Source of the DNA: Warburgia ugandensis
Lineage: Eukaryota > Streptophyta > Magnoliopsida > Canellales > Canellaceae
Assembly (NCBI GenBank): GCA_035236585.1
Contig: CP141139.1
Span: 17,562,990 to 17,626,989 of the forward strand
Length of the DNA: 64,000 nucleotides
Direction of reading: 5' to 3'
This document shows positions 14,501-25,773 of this stretch, piece after piece; position 1 is the stretch's first letter; the number at the start of each line of letters is the position of its first letter. The position numbers and the translations under genes are program-made. The notes below the pieces were generated by a model. It was not told the origin of the DNA and did not search any database. It saw only the letters and a program-made list of their open reading frames with translations.

Positions 14501-15049
14501 TGGATTCTCATTTTCCTCCTCTGGTCTTGTTTCAATCCCTTGCTTCTCATCCCAACAAGGAAACTCCCGGTACTTAAAATTGAATTTCTTGGGTACATAC
14601 CCAGTGCACTTCCATAGTTCTGAAGTGAAAACAGATGATAACCCCTGAAAGAGAGCAGGATCACCACCTGGAACACCCTGTACATGAACCCTCTCCTCAA
14701 TGGGGATATCTGTCCAAAGCCGAAAAGGTGCCCGAGGGGCAGAAGGAGGGTAAGGATTATCCATTCTCATTGTCTTTGTAGGAAGCTCAACAAGCAATTG
14801 AGCAACCTCAGTCTCCTCGTTTTCATTCCGATTCTTCTTGCTCTTGCATTTATCACAGGCAAATGACTTTTCACCCCTCACAAAGCGCGAGCACCGCGTG
14901 TGCACCCAGACACCGCACTCATCACAGTTCACCATTTCCTCTCCGTCATCGAAATTCACTCCGCACACACAGTCCACTGTCCATGAGCCATCGCCCCAGT
15001 CGTCTGGGGCCTCAGAGATCGGCAACCTGTGGTGCGAACGCCCTTTCAT
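2506..15049 (-). CDS. PHD-finger protein (eight coding exons, 1,174 aa)
   Basis: Probably a nuclear chromatin-associated protein that reads histone tails through one PHD finger. Coding exons in order: 15049-14188, 13923-13556, 5864-4635, 4551-4393, 4251-3903, 3777-3707, 3617-3495 and 2868-2506. Every intron has GT-AG ends and phases match, giving 3,525 nt without a stop. The PHD finger spans about residues 26-69 with Cys27, Cys29, Cys42, Cys45, His50, Cys53, Cys65 and Cys68. A conserved block follows (FRLWTDIPIEERVHVQG, about 95-170). Next come a long polar Ser/Lys-rich middle (exon 3), a conserved LALLLHQELNSSPRVPR segment (exon 4), HWHNLRKHNGERYAYSSHSQ (exon 7), and basic nuclear-localisation-like clusters in the last exon. 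The start is the first ATG, just before the finger. From memory it resembles Arabidopsis At1g32810-type PHD proteins; the orthology is inferred, the PHD call is direct. Confidence 0.92.
3283..3331 (-). mobile_element. RTE LINE 3'-tail insert
   Basis: A (TCA)n run followed by AAGACCTTATCCCAATTAGG and GGTTGGCC is the reverse complement of the plant RTE 3' end (CCTAATTGGGATAAGGTCTT then (GATG)n/(ATG)n). It lies in the last intron of the PHD gene. The flanks share AATGCT, a decayed target-site duplication. Confidence 0.7.
7095..8233. mobile_element. MULE-like non-autonomous element with long terminal inverted repeats
   Basis: The left end (GAGCTTTTTTGCAAAAGTGCC, then TTTTTGCATTTTTGCAAAAA) is matched in inverse orientation by the right end (reverse complement GGGTTTTTTTTGCAAAAATG...). 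The inverted repeats run about 120-130 bp and both include a CCATTAAGTTTT-like block. The interior has no transposase. Long AT-rich inverted repeats of this type are known from Mutator-like elements. A 9-bp duplication was not seen, so the superfamily is inferred. Confidence 0.65.
8027..8059 (-). mobile_element. 33-bp RTE LINE tail insert with 12-bp target-site duplication
   Basis: Only (CAT)n plus CAAGACCTTATCCCAATT of the RTE 3' end is present. It is flanked on both sides by AGAAGGTAATAT (8015-8026 and 8060-8071). It sits inside the MULE-like element and is therefore younger. Confidence 0.8.
11336..11485 (-). mobile_element. Au-type tRNA-derived SINE
   Basis: Reads in reverse as the Au SINE: GGCAGACCTGGTGCACGAAG, then the TGTGGGGTCCGGGGAAGGG block, GCAGCCTTACCTTGCATTTT, GCAAGAGGCTGATTCCA and TTGAACCCATGACCTCAAGG (B box on the minus strand). 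The 5' (A box) end is eroded. Confidence 0.85.
12069..12160 (-). mobile_element. RTE LINE 3' UTR insert (92 bp) with target-site duplication
   Basis: The reverse-strand RTE tail (TCATCATCAAGACCTTATCC, then AGTCGGCCACATGAATCTTG) is flanked by AAAGGACTAGGTTTACTT (12051-12068) and AAAGGACAAGATTTACTT (12161-12178), a 16/18 match. It is a strongly 5'-truncated copy. Confidence 0.8.
12191..12407. repeat. Long hairpin with two 92-bp arms, inside PHD intron 2
   Basis: Arm 12191-12282 and the reverse complement of 12316-12407 differ at about 8 of 92 positions, with a 33-base AT-rich loop. The stem core reads AGAAAGAAATTGTGTTTGG / GAGGCTTTTTCATG. It could be a MITE or a small-RNA precursor. No coding potential. 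Confidence 0.85.
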
Positions 15050-15830
15050 GGCTTACCTTCCACCCTAATCTCAAAACCCTAACTCTGCCTACAGCCTCTG
15101 AATCACAGAAAAACTGACTCTAGCCCTAATTCTCATAGTTCACAACGAGGGGAAGAGAGGAAATCCTAAACCTTCTGTGAACTTCCATTCATTTTGCCAG
15201 CCTAAAGATTCAAAGGAACAAGTTCAAATTCAAGGAAAATTACCGGAAACTCGATTTTCTAACAAATTCCTAGGGGTTCAAAACAAGAGCAAGAGCAAAA
15301 ACCCTAGGCTTTGATGTGGGAGAACTCCCACCGCTTTCTCTAACCTAAAGCTTCTTACTGAGACAAACCGGCCTGGTTAAGAGCAAAATACCTGAAAGTC
15401 GATTTTTTTCTGACAAATTGCTCATTGTTTAAACCACAGAAAGAGTGGAAACCCTAGAGAGCGACTTCGCAGAGGTTCCATTGACTTTCTACCCCAAAAG
15501 CTTCAAAGAAACAGATTCGCTCTAAGAAAACTTACCTGAAACTCAATTGCTCTAAGAAATCCACTCGAAGAAGTTACTAGTACAAAATTGTCCAGATTTC
15601 CCCGCAATTTTCCCGAGCTCCTCCTCTCTTTCTTCCTTCTGCTGCCGCGGGAGGAAAAAATTGGAAAACGTCATGGAAAGCTGCCGTCCCTATCCACACA
15701 CGGAAACGGCGTCTCGCACAGAAAGGAGCGGAACCAAAAAGATAACTAACTACAGTTAAAGATGGCTTTGGCGTCCGTTCATGGCTTAGTGGCTTCGCTC
15801 TAAAATATCGGAGGCTAATAAGCGACAAGC
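15050..15830 (-). promoter_or_regulatory. 5' leader and probable promoter of the PHD-finger gene, with repeated splice donors
   Basis: Upstream of the ATG at 15049 are three similar segments, each carrying a possible minus-strand donor: ...TTTCCG|GTAATT near 15,243, ...CTTTCAG|GTATT near 15,392 and ...GTTTCAG|GTAAG near 15,534. This suggests a 5' UTR intron with alternative first exons. A GC-rich stretch at 15,600-15,730 is the likely transcription start area. The open frame at 15577-15828 has no recognisable product. Confidence 0.45.
15171..15562. repeat. Three imperfect tandem repeats in the PHD gene 5' leader
   Basis: Segments near 15181-15270, 15331-15425 and 15471-15562 share the order TTCCATT...TTTCT(A)CC, (A)AAGCTTCAAAG-like, then ACCTGAAACTCGA-like and (T)CTAACAAATTC-like blocks. 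Each unit is about 90-140 bp and diverged. Confidence 0.6.
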
Positions 15831-16384
15831 CGACTTATTCGCGCACGTGCCTTCACCATTCACTTGGGGGACACGACCAAGGAAGAAAACAAAACAATAA
15901 GAGGAATGCTCAATTGACCGGACAAAAGGTGGTCCATCCATCAAATTTATAGAGCGATCTGATTCGTTCATCTCATTGCTCTAGATTTATATGCGTTATA
16001 AATCAAAAAGTATATGATTCGGACGATTGTAGTTATATACTTTTTTAGATAGTAGAATTCTTCAAATTACTTGATTTTTTTTCATCTACAGGGCATCTTA
16101 AAATGGAGCAACCAAATAAACAAGTTGGATCATTCAACGATAGGCCCCGTAAAATGTGATTGCTAAACCGCACAAAAAGAAAGGTAAAAGTTTTTAGGGC
16201 CCACCAAATAATCCAGTGATACCGTTGCTTGCTCTATCAAGGTACACATCCATTTTGATGAAGGCATTGGACCAAAGATTAGCATAGGATTAGAAATTTA
16301 GAAGAGATATTGCAACCACTCGCTAGATCAATCACAATTCCCTGGTGACAGTGTTGAACAACCTATGATTAGTGTGGTGAAAAC

Positions 16385-17510
16385 AGGCTTCTACTATTTT
16401 TTTTTTCTTTTTGCCTGTATTTTTTTTTTTTCACAAGCAAAGAATCACAAAGCAAATAACTCACACACTGAGCAACACTCCTAAATCTAATCCACGCAAA
16501 GTAAACATTCAAATTTGCCACCAAGGATACTTCAGGGAGATTCTGAGTCGCCTCTCATGTACTATGCTAGACATGTGTTAACTCTCTTTATACTTTTAAA
16601 GAGGGCGGCCCAGTGCATAAGTTCCTGCATATGTGGACGGATCTTACTTTGCATTAAAAGAAACTATTTTCACCCTTAAAACCCGTGACCTCACTTTGTA
16701 TATGAAAGAGTGTAACATGATGACCACCGGGAGAGATTATTCAGGTATTGAGTACAATGACGCATGAGTACCTAAGAAGTAAAAGCCACAGAAAATGGTT
16801 CACAATCAGTTCTACACCCAGTCTAGGATGAGAGGTGTGGATCACGAAAGATCATCGGCTTAAAAGTATCACAGATGAGCAAACATAATAAAACTAAGTC
16901 TCGAGTGTCGAGGCTTACATAAACAGGCTTATTCCACGTAACTTGTGTGGGATAATCTATCGCGGTCCAATAAACTAGATTAAAGCAAGTCATTCTCACA
17001 CATTCCTAAATTTAATCTTTGGCAAAAGGAGAGGTTTGGGAGACAATGCCACACAGACAAGAAATGATTATTTTGTTTTTCTTTTCTTTATTTTCTCTTT
17101 GACCTGTTTGACCACGCTTATGTAACCTGGCTGATGCTTATTCTCTATGATTGGGCTCCATATTAATGGAATTTTATTGGATTATAAATGAAAGAACATT
17201 CTCACAAAGTGGAGGCATTCATGTGTTATCCACTCTTTTTTTTTAATTTTTGAAAGTTACACACACAGGCAAATACGTGCATTTGCTCGAACTCTAGTCA
17301 TCCAAGTGAGAGATTTCTAGTGCCATTGACCAAGTAGATAGTCTTTTTTGTTTTTTTGTTTTTTGGTACAAACCAAGAATTGCAAATTACAAAGCAAATC
17401 ACTTACACACTCCTAAATTTATTCTCCAGCCACGGGAAAAATGCAGTTGTTTAAGCCCACGACCAAATATATTCCAAGGAGATGCTAAGTTGTCTACGCC
17501 ACTATTAGCT
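16385..17510. repeat. Two or more diverged copies of an unknown dispersed repeat
   Basis: Segments 16385-16565 and 17335-17510 share a T-rich start, CAAGAATTGCAAATTACAAAGC-like and CACACTCCTAAATTTATTC-like blocks, and an AAGGAGATGCTAAGTTG-like block. A partial copy lies near 16975-17025. No coding content. Confidence 0.5.
16603..16720 (-). mobile_element. Degenerate Au SINE
   Basis: GGCGGCCCAGTGCATAAGTTCC, CTTACTTTGCATT and AACCCGTGACCTCA follow the order of a reversed Au SINE with much decay. Confidence 0.55.
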
Positions 17511-18153
17511 GGTTGTTTGCTCTTAAGGATAAAAAATCAGTGTTCATGGGTATCTCAATCCAAGGATTATTACCCCCAAGCAACAGCCCGCTGGATGCAC
17601 CACCTCTATGGGGATATATGGTGATCAAGACCATCCATTTGTCATCAAGCCACATTCATTTTGATTGCTCATTGTCACCTCAAACCCCTTTTTCTCTTAT
17701 TTACTTCAAATCCATAACCTCGTCATTGTGAGATTGGGAAAGCCTCGTTAGACAAGTGCTCCAGTCCAACATGAATTCCTTTTTCCCGCACTGAAAGCAA
17801 GCTGTTAGCCAGATGGTTTTCATTCATCGAGTTTGCAAGGGTGGACCGGCTAATCAGATAATGCGATTCCAATCCATGATCTATTGGACTCTTCCTCCTT
17901 AACTTCACATTTCTACATTTGATCCAAATAGTCATAAGAAGAACACATAACACATACTATAGTGTGGTTATTTACATCCTTTCTCGTCCAGCTGCCTTCA
18001 CAATTGCAAGACAAAAGTAATAACATCCATCAAAACGAAGAAATGAAATGTGCAAGTGGTTCTTAAAGTAGAAACCTTTACTCAGAGCACTCATGCAAAC
18101 TAGTAAATGTCCATAAGACTCATATTTAGGCTTGTTAAAGAGCTTCCTTTTAT

Positions 18154-18365
18154 TGAAGGGGAGCCTTGGCGAAATAGTAGAGTTGTCGTCGTGTGATCTT
18201 GAGGTCACGGGTTGAAAGCGTGGAAACATCCTCTTGCAAACTGCAAGATAAGGCTGCATATTATTGACCTTTGTGGTCCACCCCTTCCCTGGACCCTACA
18301 TATATGGGAGCTTCTTCCCCCGGACCCTACATATGTGGGAGCTTCATGCATAGAGGCTACCTTTT
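18154..18365 (+). mobile_element. Full-length Au SINE with perfect 19-bp target-site duplication
   Basis: GGGGAGCCTTGGCGAAATAG (A box), GGTCACGGGTTGAAAG (B box), CTCTTGCAAACTGCAAGATA and the TGGTCCACCCCTTCCCTGGA block. The 3' part (GGACCCTACATATNTGGGAG) is present twice. The flanks carry TTAAAGAGCTTCCTTTTAT at 18135-18153 and 18366-18384. Confidence 0.92.
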
Positions 18366-18652
18366 TTAAAGAGCTTCCTTTTATCATTTCTCATGGACAT
18401 TCATGTTTGTCTTTTCTCCTTTTTGTCCTAAAATTTATTTTCACAAAAAGGGAAAAAAAGGTAAACAGCCTAATACTAATAAATCCTTTCTTTTTTGGTT
18501 CTGGCAAGCAAGCAAGGTTTTCTACTATTACATTAGGGTTGTGATATATCTACCCCTTGTTTTCCCTCTTGAGCCCCTCAACAAATCATTACAAGCAGCT
18601 GTAACTTTAGATGGGCCAATATTTTGAAGATCTGTATCGTTCACAATGTTTC

Positions 18653-18712
18653 TCTTGGGTTAGATCGGCCATAATTCAAAGTTCTTGGGTTAGATCGGCC
18701 ATAATTCAAAGT
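18653..18712. repeat. Perfect 30-bp tandem duplication
   Basis: The unit TCTTGGGTTAGATCGGCC...CAAAGT occurs at 18653-18682 and again at 18683-18712 without a mismatch. Confidence 0.97.
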
Positions 18713-19245
18713 TCTCATGCATTGAATTATCCTAGCAACTGCTATCATTGGTTAATGTAAAACATTCCTCAATTCATTTTCCAACTCAAGAAAAACAGCA
18801 AATTCAGCATCATATGGACGTAAAACATTCCTTCACGAAGTATAAGCCATCTAAGTAAAGGAAAACATTATGAATAGTTATGATCTTTAAATATTTGGGC
18901 CTAACCTTAAGTTGTACCTATCCCTATCATTTATTGAGGATCTCATGAGAAAAAGCAAGGAGCATATATCGATACCTTTACATTAATAGTCATTATATTC
19001 TTGTTTGATGAAGTCTTGTTACTTGGCTTTGTAATTTGTTATTCTTTTTCTTCTAAGCTTGAGATTAGTTCAAGCTGCGTTCGGATATAGTTTTTTCCAT
19101 AAAAAAATTTATATCCAATATCCTAACCCAACTTACAAGTCATACATTCTAAAAACAAGTTACTTTTCCCTTTCTTTGTTTAATTGAGTATCTGAAGTAA
19201 TGATCCAACCTATCCATCGAATTCGTAGACCCTCAAGATTGGTAA

Positions 19246-19400
19246 AAGGGCAGCCCCTGTACACCAAGCTTCTGCTTATGCGGGATTCGGGAAAAGGGCG
19301 GACCACAAGAGCCTCTAGTAGGCAGCCTTACCTTGCATTTTGCTAGAGACTAATTCCACGCCTTGAGCTAATAACCTCAAGGTCACATGACGACAACTTT
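19246..19400 (-). mobile_element. 5'-truncated Au SINE with 18-bp target-site duplication
   Basis: Reverse-strand Au SINE (GGGCAGCCCCTGTACACC ... GCAGCCTTACCTTGCATTTT ... AACCTCAAGGTCACATGA), lacking the A-box end. It is flanked by GACCCTCAAGATTGGTAA at 19228-19245 and 19401-19418. Confidence 0.9.
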
Positions 19401-20906
19401 GACCCTCAAGATTGGTAAGGACCAAAAATCCCATCCAACAAAAACCTCTCTATTGGACCCCTTCAACCAAAATATGGACAGTATTAGGAAAAATATACAA
19501 TAATGTCCATATTTTATAGGGAAGAATCTACCATAGATATATCTTTCATCTGTTGCAACAGATTTTTGGTACACATCCATCTTGAGGGTTTGTCAATCTA
19601 ATGAATGAGTTAGATCACTCAAAAATCAAAGGTTGAGGCAAACAACCGGTTAGGACTCCTCCTTCCACATGCTGTGAACATAGACCATGAGAGAGTCCTA
19701 ACAGGGGTCCTTGCTCAAAAGCTATAAAAGGAGTCCACATCAGCCATTGGGCCTTCAATAACTTTTGAGCCCCGATACAAGTCCACACTACAATTTTCTT
19801 AGGGACAGTGATAAGTTTTTATAGATCTAATTATTCATCGTGCAAATGGCTTAGATAGGCTAAATATGAGATTTCATGTCCATTAGATATTTTTAGCCAT
19901 AGTTTCTTTGATTGAAAATCATGACCATCAATCTTTTAAAAAGTTTTTAAACAAAAAAAGCAAGTGGTTAGGATCATCCAAACTCATTGATTTCTCCCAA
20001 TTTCCTAACTTTTGTACTCCAAACACAACGAATGGTTTAGTTCTTTTGAACAAAAGAATTAAATGGTAGTGTGAACAACTGCCACACTTTTAAGTGTGGA
20101 CTCCTACTAGATCTTACTAACTGTGGAAACAGTATCTCATCACATTCTTAATCTCAACTATTAAAACTTTTATTTGCTCTTATACTTAGGGATGGCAAAG
20201 GATCAGGCCAATTAGAGGATCCAACCCTAACAAACCCATAAGGGTCAGGTTAGGAACTAAAAATTTGGTGTTAGGGTCAAGGCTAGAGTCAAAATTTTAT
20301 GCCCAAATTCATATTAGGGTCAGCCTATAGTCAATGATGAAAAAATTAGGGGCTCTAAACAGTTTTCAATACAATCTATATTAACTAAAATGTCCTTGCA
20401 TATATTTTTCTGATACTATAAATGTAAGGCCATTTTGGTGACTAACAATATTCTATTTTTGATACAATACTATACCTCTCTTTAGTAGAAATCTTCTAAT
20501 TTGTTTACATGAAGTAAAAATTGTCAACATGGAGAGATAATTACTTTATAAATGTTATCATTCAATCTTTTCAAACATTAAAAAAATTTAAAAGCTACAA
20601 TTAGGGGACCCAACGCAAATTAACCCATACAAATTAGGGTAAAAGGCAGTAATTCTTAACTCGAACAATTCTAGGGTCAAAAATATATAACCCGAAGTTA
20701 GTAAGGATTAGGGTCAGGGTTGAACAAAACTCTGATTGACCCGCCCCATTGTCATACCCCATTTATATAAATATATAAGCATGTGCATTACTATGTATTC
20801 ATTTATCCTCATCACTAATTTAAGTGTGGTCTATATTTAGAAATAATTCAAAATTTTAGAAATGTCTAATAAGGTTCGCTTTTAATACATATAAATGGAT
20901 AAGAAG

Positions 20907-20912
<6 letters not shown>

Positions 20913-20972
<60 letters not shown>
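20913..20972. repeat. (AG)30 microsatellite
   Basis: An uninterrupted AG dinucleotide run of 60 bases. Confidence 0.98.
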
Positions 20973-20975
<3 letters not shown>

Positions 20976-22659
20976 CAAGAAACCGTGAGAAAAATAATTA
21001 GAAAAGATTAGCAAAAAAAAGCATAGGGATTAATAGTAGAGAAAGTATTCAATTAGAATTAGATTAGATAGAAATGTCATGTAGCTCAAAGAGAAAGGGT
21101 TCTAAAGCAAATTCTTTACGAGGTCCATTCATCCAACTGATGGCACAGGATAAAAATAAGAATAGTTAAATACCCAAAAATGCCTACATGGTGCAAGGAA
21201 AAATAGGATTCGAGTCGACAATGAAAAACGTGATTAGTTTAGAATACAATAGCTAAAATTTTGTCACCATTGAGGAAGTGGAAACACTCAAAACTACTTC
21301 AGACTACTTCAGGAATATAACAGCAATATGAAAACCCAAACTAAAATTGGAACTAGTTTCAGAAGGAAATGGCCCTGCTTTTGTTGCAGATAATTGGTAA
21401 TGACTGTTTATCAAACAGAAGGATTCAAATTTAACCTAACTGCCGGAGAAGATTATCAAGGCCGTTTCCAATGAAAATTCCACCAGATGAAATATGGTAA
21501 CTTGGATTTCTATAAAGATTGTTGGGAAGTTGAATACTTTCCTAGAGTAAATCTGCTGCAATTTTCTGAATACTTAAACATGTATCATAAGCAATTTAGA
21601 TTTGGGCTACTTAATTACATCTAGATAACCTATGAACATTTTCCAGTCATGGGCTGATTAAGGATCGAGATTGCTCAGGCAGCTGGAGCGTCTGTGGCCC
21701 ATAAACAACACTTTTGGATAGTGATTTCTGGGTTCAACTAATGACTGGTTTAATCTCACACACTAAACTGTATGGTGGCTATCTCATTCTCAAAATAATG
21801 GTCCACTTGAAACTGCTACTAAGCATTTTTATGTTTCATGAATAGTCTCAATCAAATTCATTATATGAAAAATGGAGGTTAGTGCAACCCAAAGAGTAGC
21901 ATTCCCTGCTCATTTCTGCTTCTCAGTCTCACTCAACCAATTACTACACTACCTCTGGCTAATTTCAAAGGTAAACTATCCCTCTGCGGTAACCTATCCC
22001 ATTTTCAGTAACAGAAAGGAACCACTGCAACAGTGGCACCCACAACATATGCATTCAAATGAGCACTTGAAGGACATAATTCTTCATTTAACAGAGCAAA
22101 GACGTCCTGTTCCTAATGAGATGTGAAAAGTCATGCAGACATCCGGATGAACCAGAGTTGGACATTGCTTCTAATGTGATAAGCAGACTAATAATGGTGA
22201 ACCAATAGGACTGAATTATGCAGGCTTTTCTTTAGTATCAGAGATTACTGGGCAACTTAAAGACACTAGGCAAGAATCATAACTAGAAAGTAACATTTGG
22301 AACTAGAACTGTGCTTTGAATCTGAACCAGCATTCTTGCGAGTAACCTGCCATTAGAACTGTTACAGTAACTCAAATTATTGAAGCATATCAGGAAAGTT
22401 AACTTTCAAAAAACATTTCATAAAAAAGATTCCCCCTCCAAGTCAATAAACCACCTCATCCAGGGAAATCAGTGTTAAAAAGGTGTCCCTAGCAGATTTC
22501 ACCTCAATTGATTCAACGCATAACATTTGCTTTTCCAGCCCAGGTTCAAGCATAAACCAACGAATAAAAGGAAACACCCAAACAGGCTGAAAACAGAGCA
22601 CAAGAGAGAACTTCAAGGAAAAAATATCATCAATTCTATTTATTGACTTCAATACTAAA

Positions 22660-22913
22660 GATCTTTGTGGTCCACCCCTTCCTTGGACCCCGCATAAGAG
22701 GGGGCTTAGTGCACTAGACTGCCTTTTTCATCAAGGGGAGCCTTAGCGCAATGGTAGAGTTGTTGCCGGGTGATTTGGAGGTCACAGGTTCAAGGCCTTG
22801 AAACAGCCTCTTGCAAAAAAGTAAGGTAAAGCTGCGTACTATAGACCCTTTGTGGTCTGACCCTTCTCGGGACCCCACATAAGTAGGAGCTTTGTGCACC
22901 TGGCTGCCCTTTT
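22660..22913 (+). mobile_element. Tandem Au SINE pair: 3' fragment plus full-length copy
   Basis: A 3' fragment (22660-22730: TTTGTGGTCCACCCCTTCC ... ACTGCCTTTTT) abuts a full copy at 22735-22913. The full copy has GGGGAGCCTTAGCGCAATGG (A box), GGTCACAGGTTCAAGG (B box), CCTCTTGCAAAAAAG and an end reading GGCTGCCCTTTT. Both read on the + strand. Confidence 0.88.
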
Positions 22914-24062
22914 AATAAATCCAAATAGAAATCAACCAGGAAACTTAGGGATCAATTCGCAAGCATTATATAATCAGGTTTCTTGGATTATGCTGGACTA
23001 TTCTATGTAGAAGATAAGCCTATCATCTAGGAAGCTTCTAAATCAGTTCTAAACAAAACAAGCAATCTGCTCCTACTTTCCTAACAATTTATAAGTCCTA
23101 ATTGGAAGTTATCAAACTAATCCAATTCATGTTAACTGATTAAATAACTCAAATTTCCAAAAATGCCCTGTATCTGATCACGTGAACAGTCCCGAGTGAA
23201 TAGTTCCCAATAAAATAATGGAAGATTGCACTGCATAATTCTCATAGATAAGAACAAAACAATCTTCTAATAACATAACTTCAGGACCCAAAGCTACCGA
23301 TGAGAACATATTCACAGTTAATACCATGTCTTCTAGCCTAGCAAAGTATTGGCTCATAGCTGCCGAGTTGGACTAATGAACTACATGAACCAATATTCAC
23401 TACGATAATAATGAGAAAATGGAGCAGAGATGCACAAGGACATGATGATAAAACGTGATTAGTAATGCATAGTTCCCACAGAGAAATCATTGCAAGCATA
23501 ACCAGTACACCCTGAACTTGTATTTCTCTGGTGTTATGAAGATCACTGTTAATAGATGCAATGAAAATAGCTTCATCCTGGTCCTTAAACTGGCACCTAA
23601 GGATTGCACCAAATGTGCTCTATGCCACTTCTGTTGAAAGATTAGAATTAAGTCAATTCACATCAACGTTCACTGTGGAATTCATGAGAAGTTCAGTTTG
23701 CCACTCAGAGGTAATGTAATTGAAGGCTTCAAGCCTATCATTTCAGACTGGAGGAGTTGCATAGGTTATTCTACTGGTACACTTTCACAAGCCCAGTATT
23801 TAGCAGCATAGCTGAATGTCAAACCCTGAGTAAGAAGTGCCTAGTAGAGGGAGAGTACTTCCTAATGCTATCAACAAAAAACTTTATCTTTGGCTTGTTA
23901 CAGTCTTCATTCAATTAACAAGCTAATTGCTTTATGCCTCTGAAGCTTTTCCACATGAGCAAACAGACTGATCATTTTGTTTGGTATTACTCATAATCAG
24001 TTGAGCTAGATGTTTGGGCTCCTTAAACATCCAATTTCCTCCTTGATAACGTTAAGAGTTAA

Positions 24063-25275
24063 GATCTTAAGGATTGGGTTCTCCGTCGGCAATTTTGGAT
24101 TTTTTGACCATCACAAATAGTTTATCTAACTTCCTACATGATGAATGGGTGTGAATTTGGTTTTGGTCATCTTCAAAAACAATGAAGTTTATTTGGATTT
24201 TTGGATCGAACTTTTTTCTAGAGGCATGAAACTTGTGTATCGACCCTGTTTGTGATTACTATGGCTAGATCTCTTCTAATGCATCCCAAGTTTCACCATC
24301 ATTCTACTGGGTAGCATTAATGCCACATAGAACATTATTGTTGTTCTTAAATGTTCTTAAAATAAAAAAAGATATATGAATCATGATCTGTTATACTGCT
24401 CATCTTGGTTAGTTCATTGTTGTTTAGCTAGACCTCTATGTTTTCATTATGAATTATCTTTCACCTGAAATACAGTACAAAGGATCATGACATAAATCCT
24501 TTTAATTGTCCATATCATCACTTTTTTACACTTTTATTGTCCATAGGTGCTTAAAAAATAGCTCTAATAGTGGCAGCAATCCTACAAGTTGGCATCAGCT
24601 AGGATTGCATCCACTATTGGAGCTATTTTTCAAACATCAATGGACAATAAAACTGTCAAAAAAGTGGTGGGATGGGCAATTGAAAGAATTTGCGTCATGA
24701 TCCTCAGCATTGTATTTTAGGTCAAAAGTAATTCATAAATGAAACATAGAAATCAAGCTTAACTATAATGAATTAACCAAGATGAGCAGTATAACAAATC
24801 CTAATGATATAAAGGGGCAGCCCCAATGCACGAAGCTCCAAAGTATGAGGGGTTCAGGGAAGGGGAGGACCACAAGGGTCAATAGTACACGCTCTTACCT
24901 TGCATTTTGCAAAAGGCTATTTCCACGCCTTGAACCCATGACTTCAAGGTCACCCAATCTTATATCCATTTTATTTTAATAACACTGAAGAACAACAATA
25001 ATGTTCCATGTGGTATTAATGCTAACTAGTAGCATGCTGATGAAACTTGAGATACATTAGAAGAGATCTAGCCCACAGTAACCCCAAAAGGATTAATATA
25101 CAAGTTTTGTGCCAATAGAAAACAGTCTAGTTTGAAAATCTCAAATAAAGTTCATTTTTTTGAAGATGATTGAACCGAAATCACTCCCATTCATCAAGTT
25201 AGGAAGTTAGATCACCCATTCCTCACAATCAGAAAATCCCAAATTTCATGCCAACAGAAATCCCAAACAAAGATC
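24063..25275. repeat. Large fold-back (about 520-bp inverted arms) with a SINE in the right arm
   Basis: Left arm 24063-24583 pairs with right arm 24600-25275 around a 16-base loop (stem tip GCAATCCTA / TAGGATTGC). Matching blocks include GTTATACTGCTCATCTTGGTTA, GACAATAAAACTGTCAAAAA, AGATCTCTTCTAATG and CTAACTTCCTA. Without the SINE at 24814-24956 the arms are nearly equal in length. Identity looks like 70-80 percent by eye. No coding region is recognised. Confidence 0.85.
24814..24956 (-). mobile_element. Au SINE inserted in one arm of the fold-back
   Basis: GGGGCAGCCCCAATGCACGA, then ACCTTGCATTTTGCAAAAGG and CTTGAACCCATGACTTCAAG mark a reverse-strand Au SINE, truncated at the A-box end. 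The other fold-back arm lacks it and so gives the empty site. Confidence 0.88.
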
Positions 25276-25773
25276 CTAAATCAATACAAAATGCAAGATC
25301 CACAAGGTTGATCGAGCTTTCCCCAAAAAAATTAAGGTAAAACCCCCATTTTGCTACAATTTTCCTAAAAATTAAAGGTTTCCTAATAGAAATGGAGGGA
25401 TTTCACCTGAAAATCTAAGAACAACCTCTTTCAGGTAAAACCCCTATTTCCATTAACCAAAACCCCAATTTCCATTAATTCTACTAACCTGAAAATTGGC
25501 CGGAGCAGCTGCTTCCTTGCTCCAATCTTCTTCTCTGGCAATGAAATCATAGTCTCCAGCAATGTAGACAGGAACCACAGGTCACAATCTGGGTTAGAGA
25601 ACATCTAGAGTTTTTCTTTCTAACCATTAGAAAATAAACGAGCTGGTTAGAAAAGAAAAAAATCCCCCAGCCTCCATCTCATTAATGGCCTATTCTCCAA
25701 AATAGCTGACCTTGATTATTTCCTGGAAAAAAATTTATAGGAATTTTTTTCAACTAACAGTCTTTTGTTTAAA

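Noticed and set aside
14838-15117. Plus-strand open frames over the PHD exon
   Set aside because: Antisense shadows of the real exon, which shows the complete PHD cysteine pattern on the minus strand.
25490-25600. Possible short first exon on the minus strand
   Set aside because: A donor and a 21-codon frame are visible, but no partner exon could be found.
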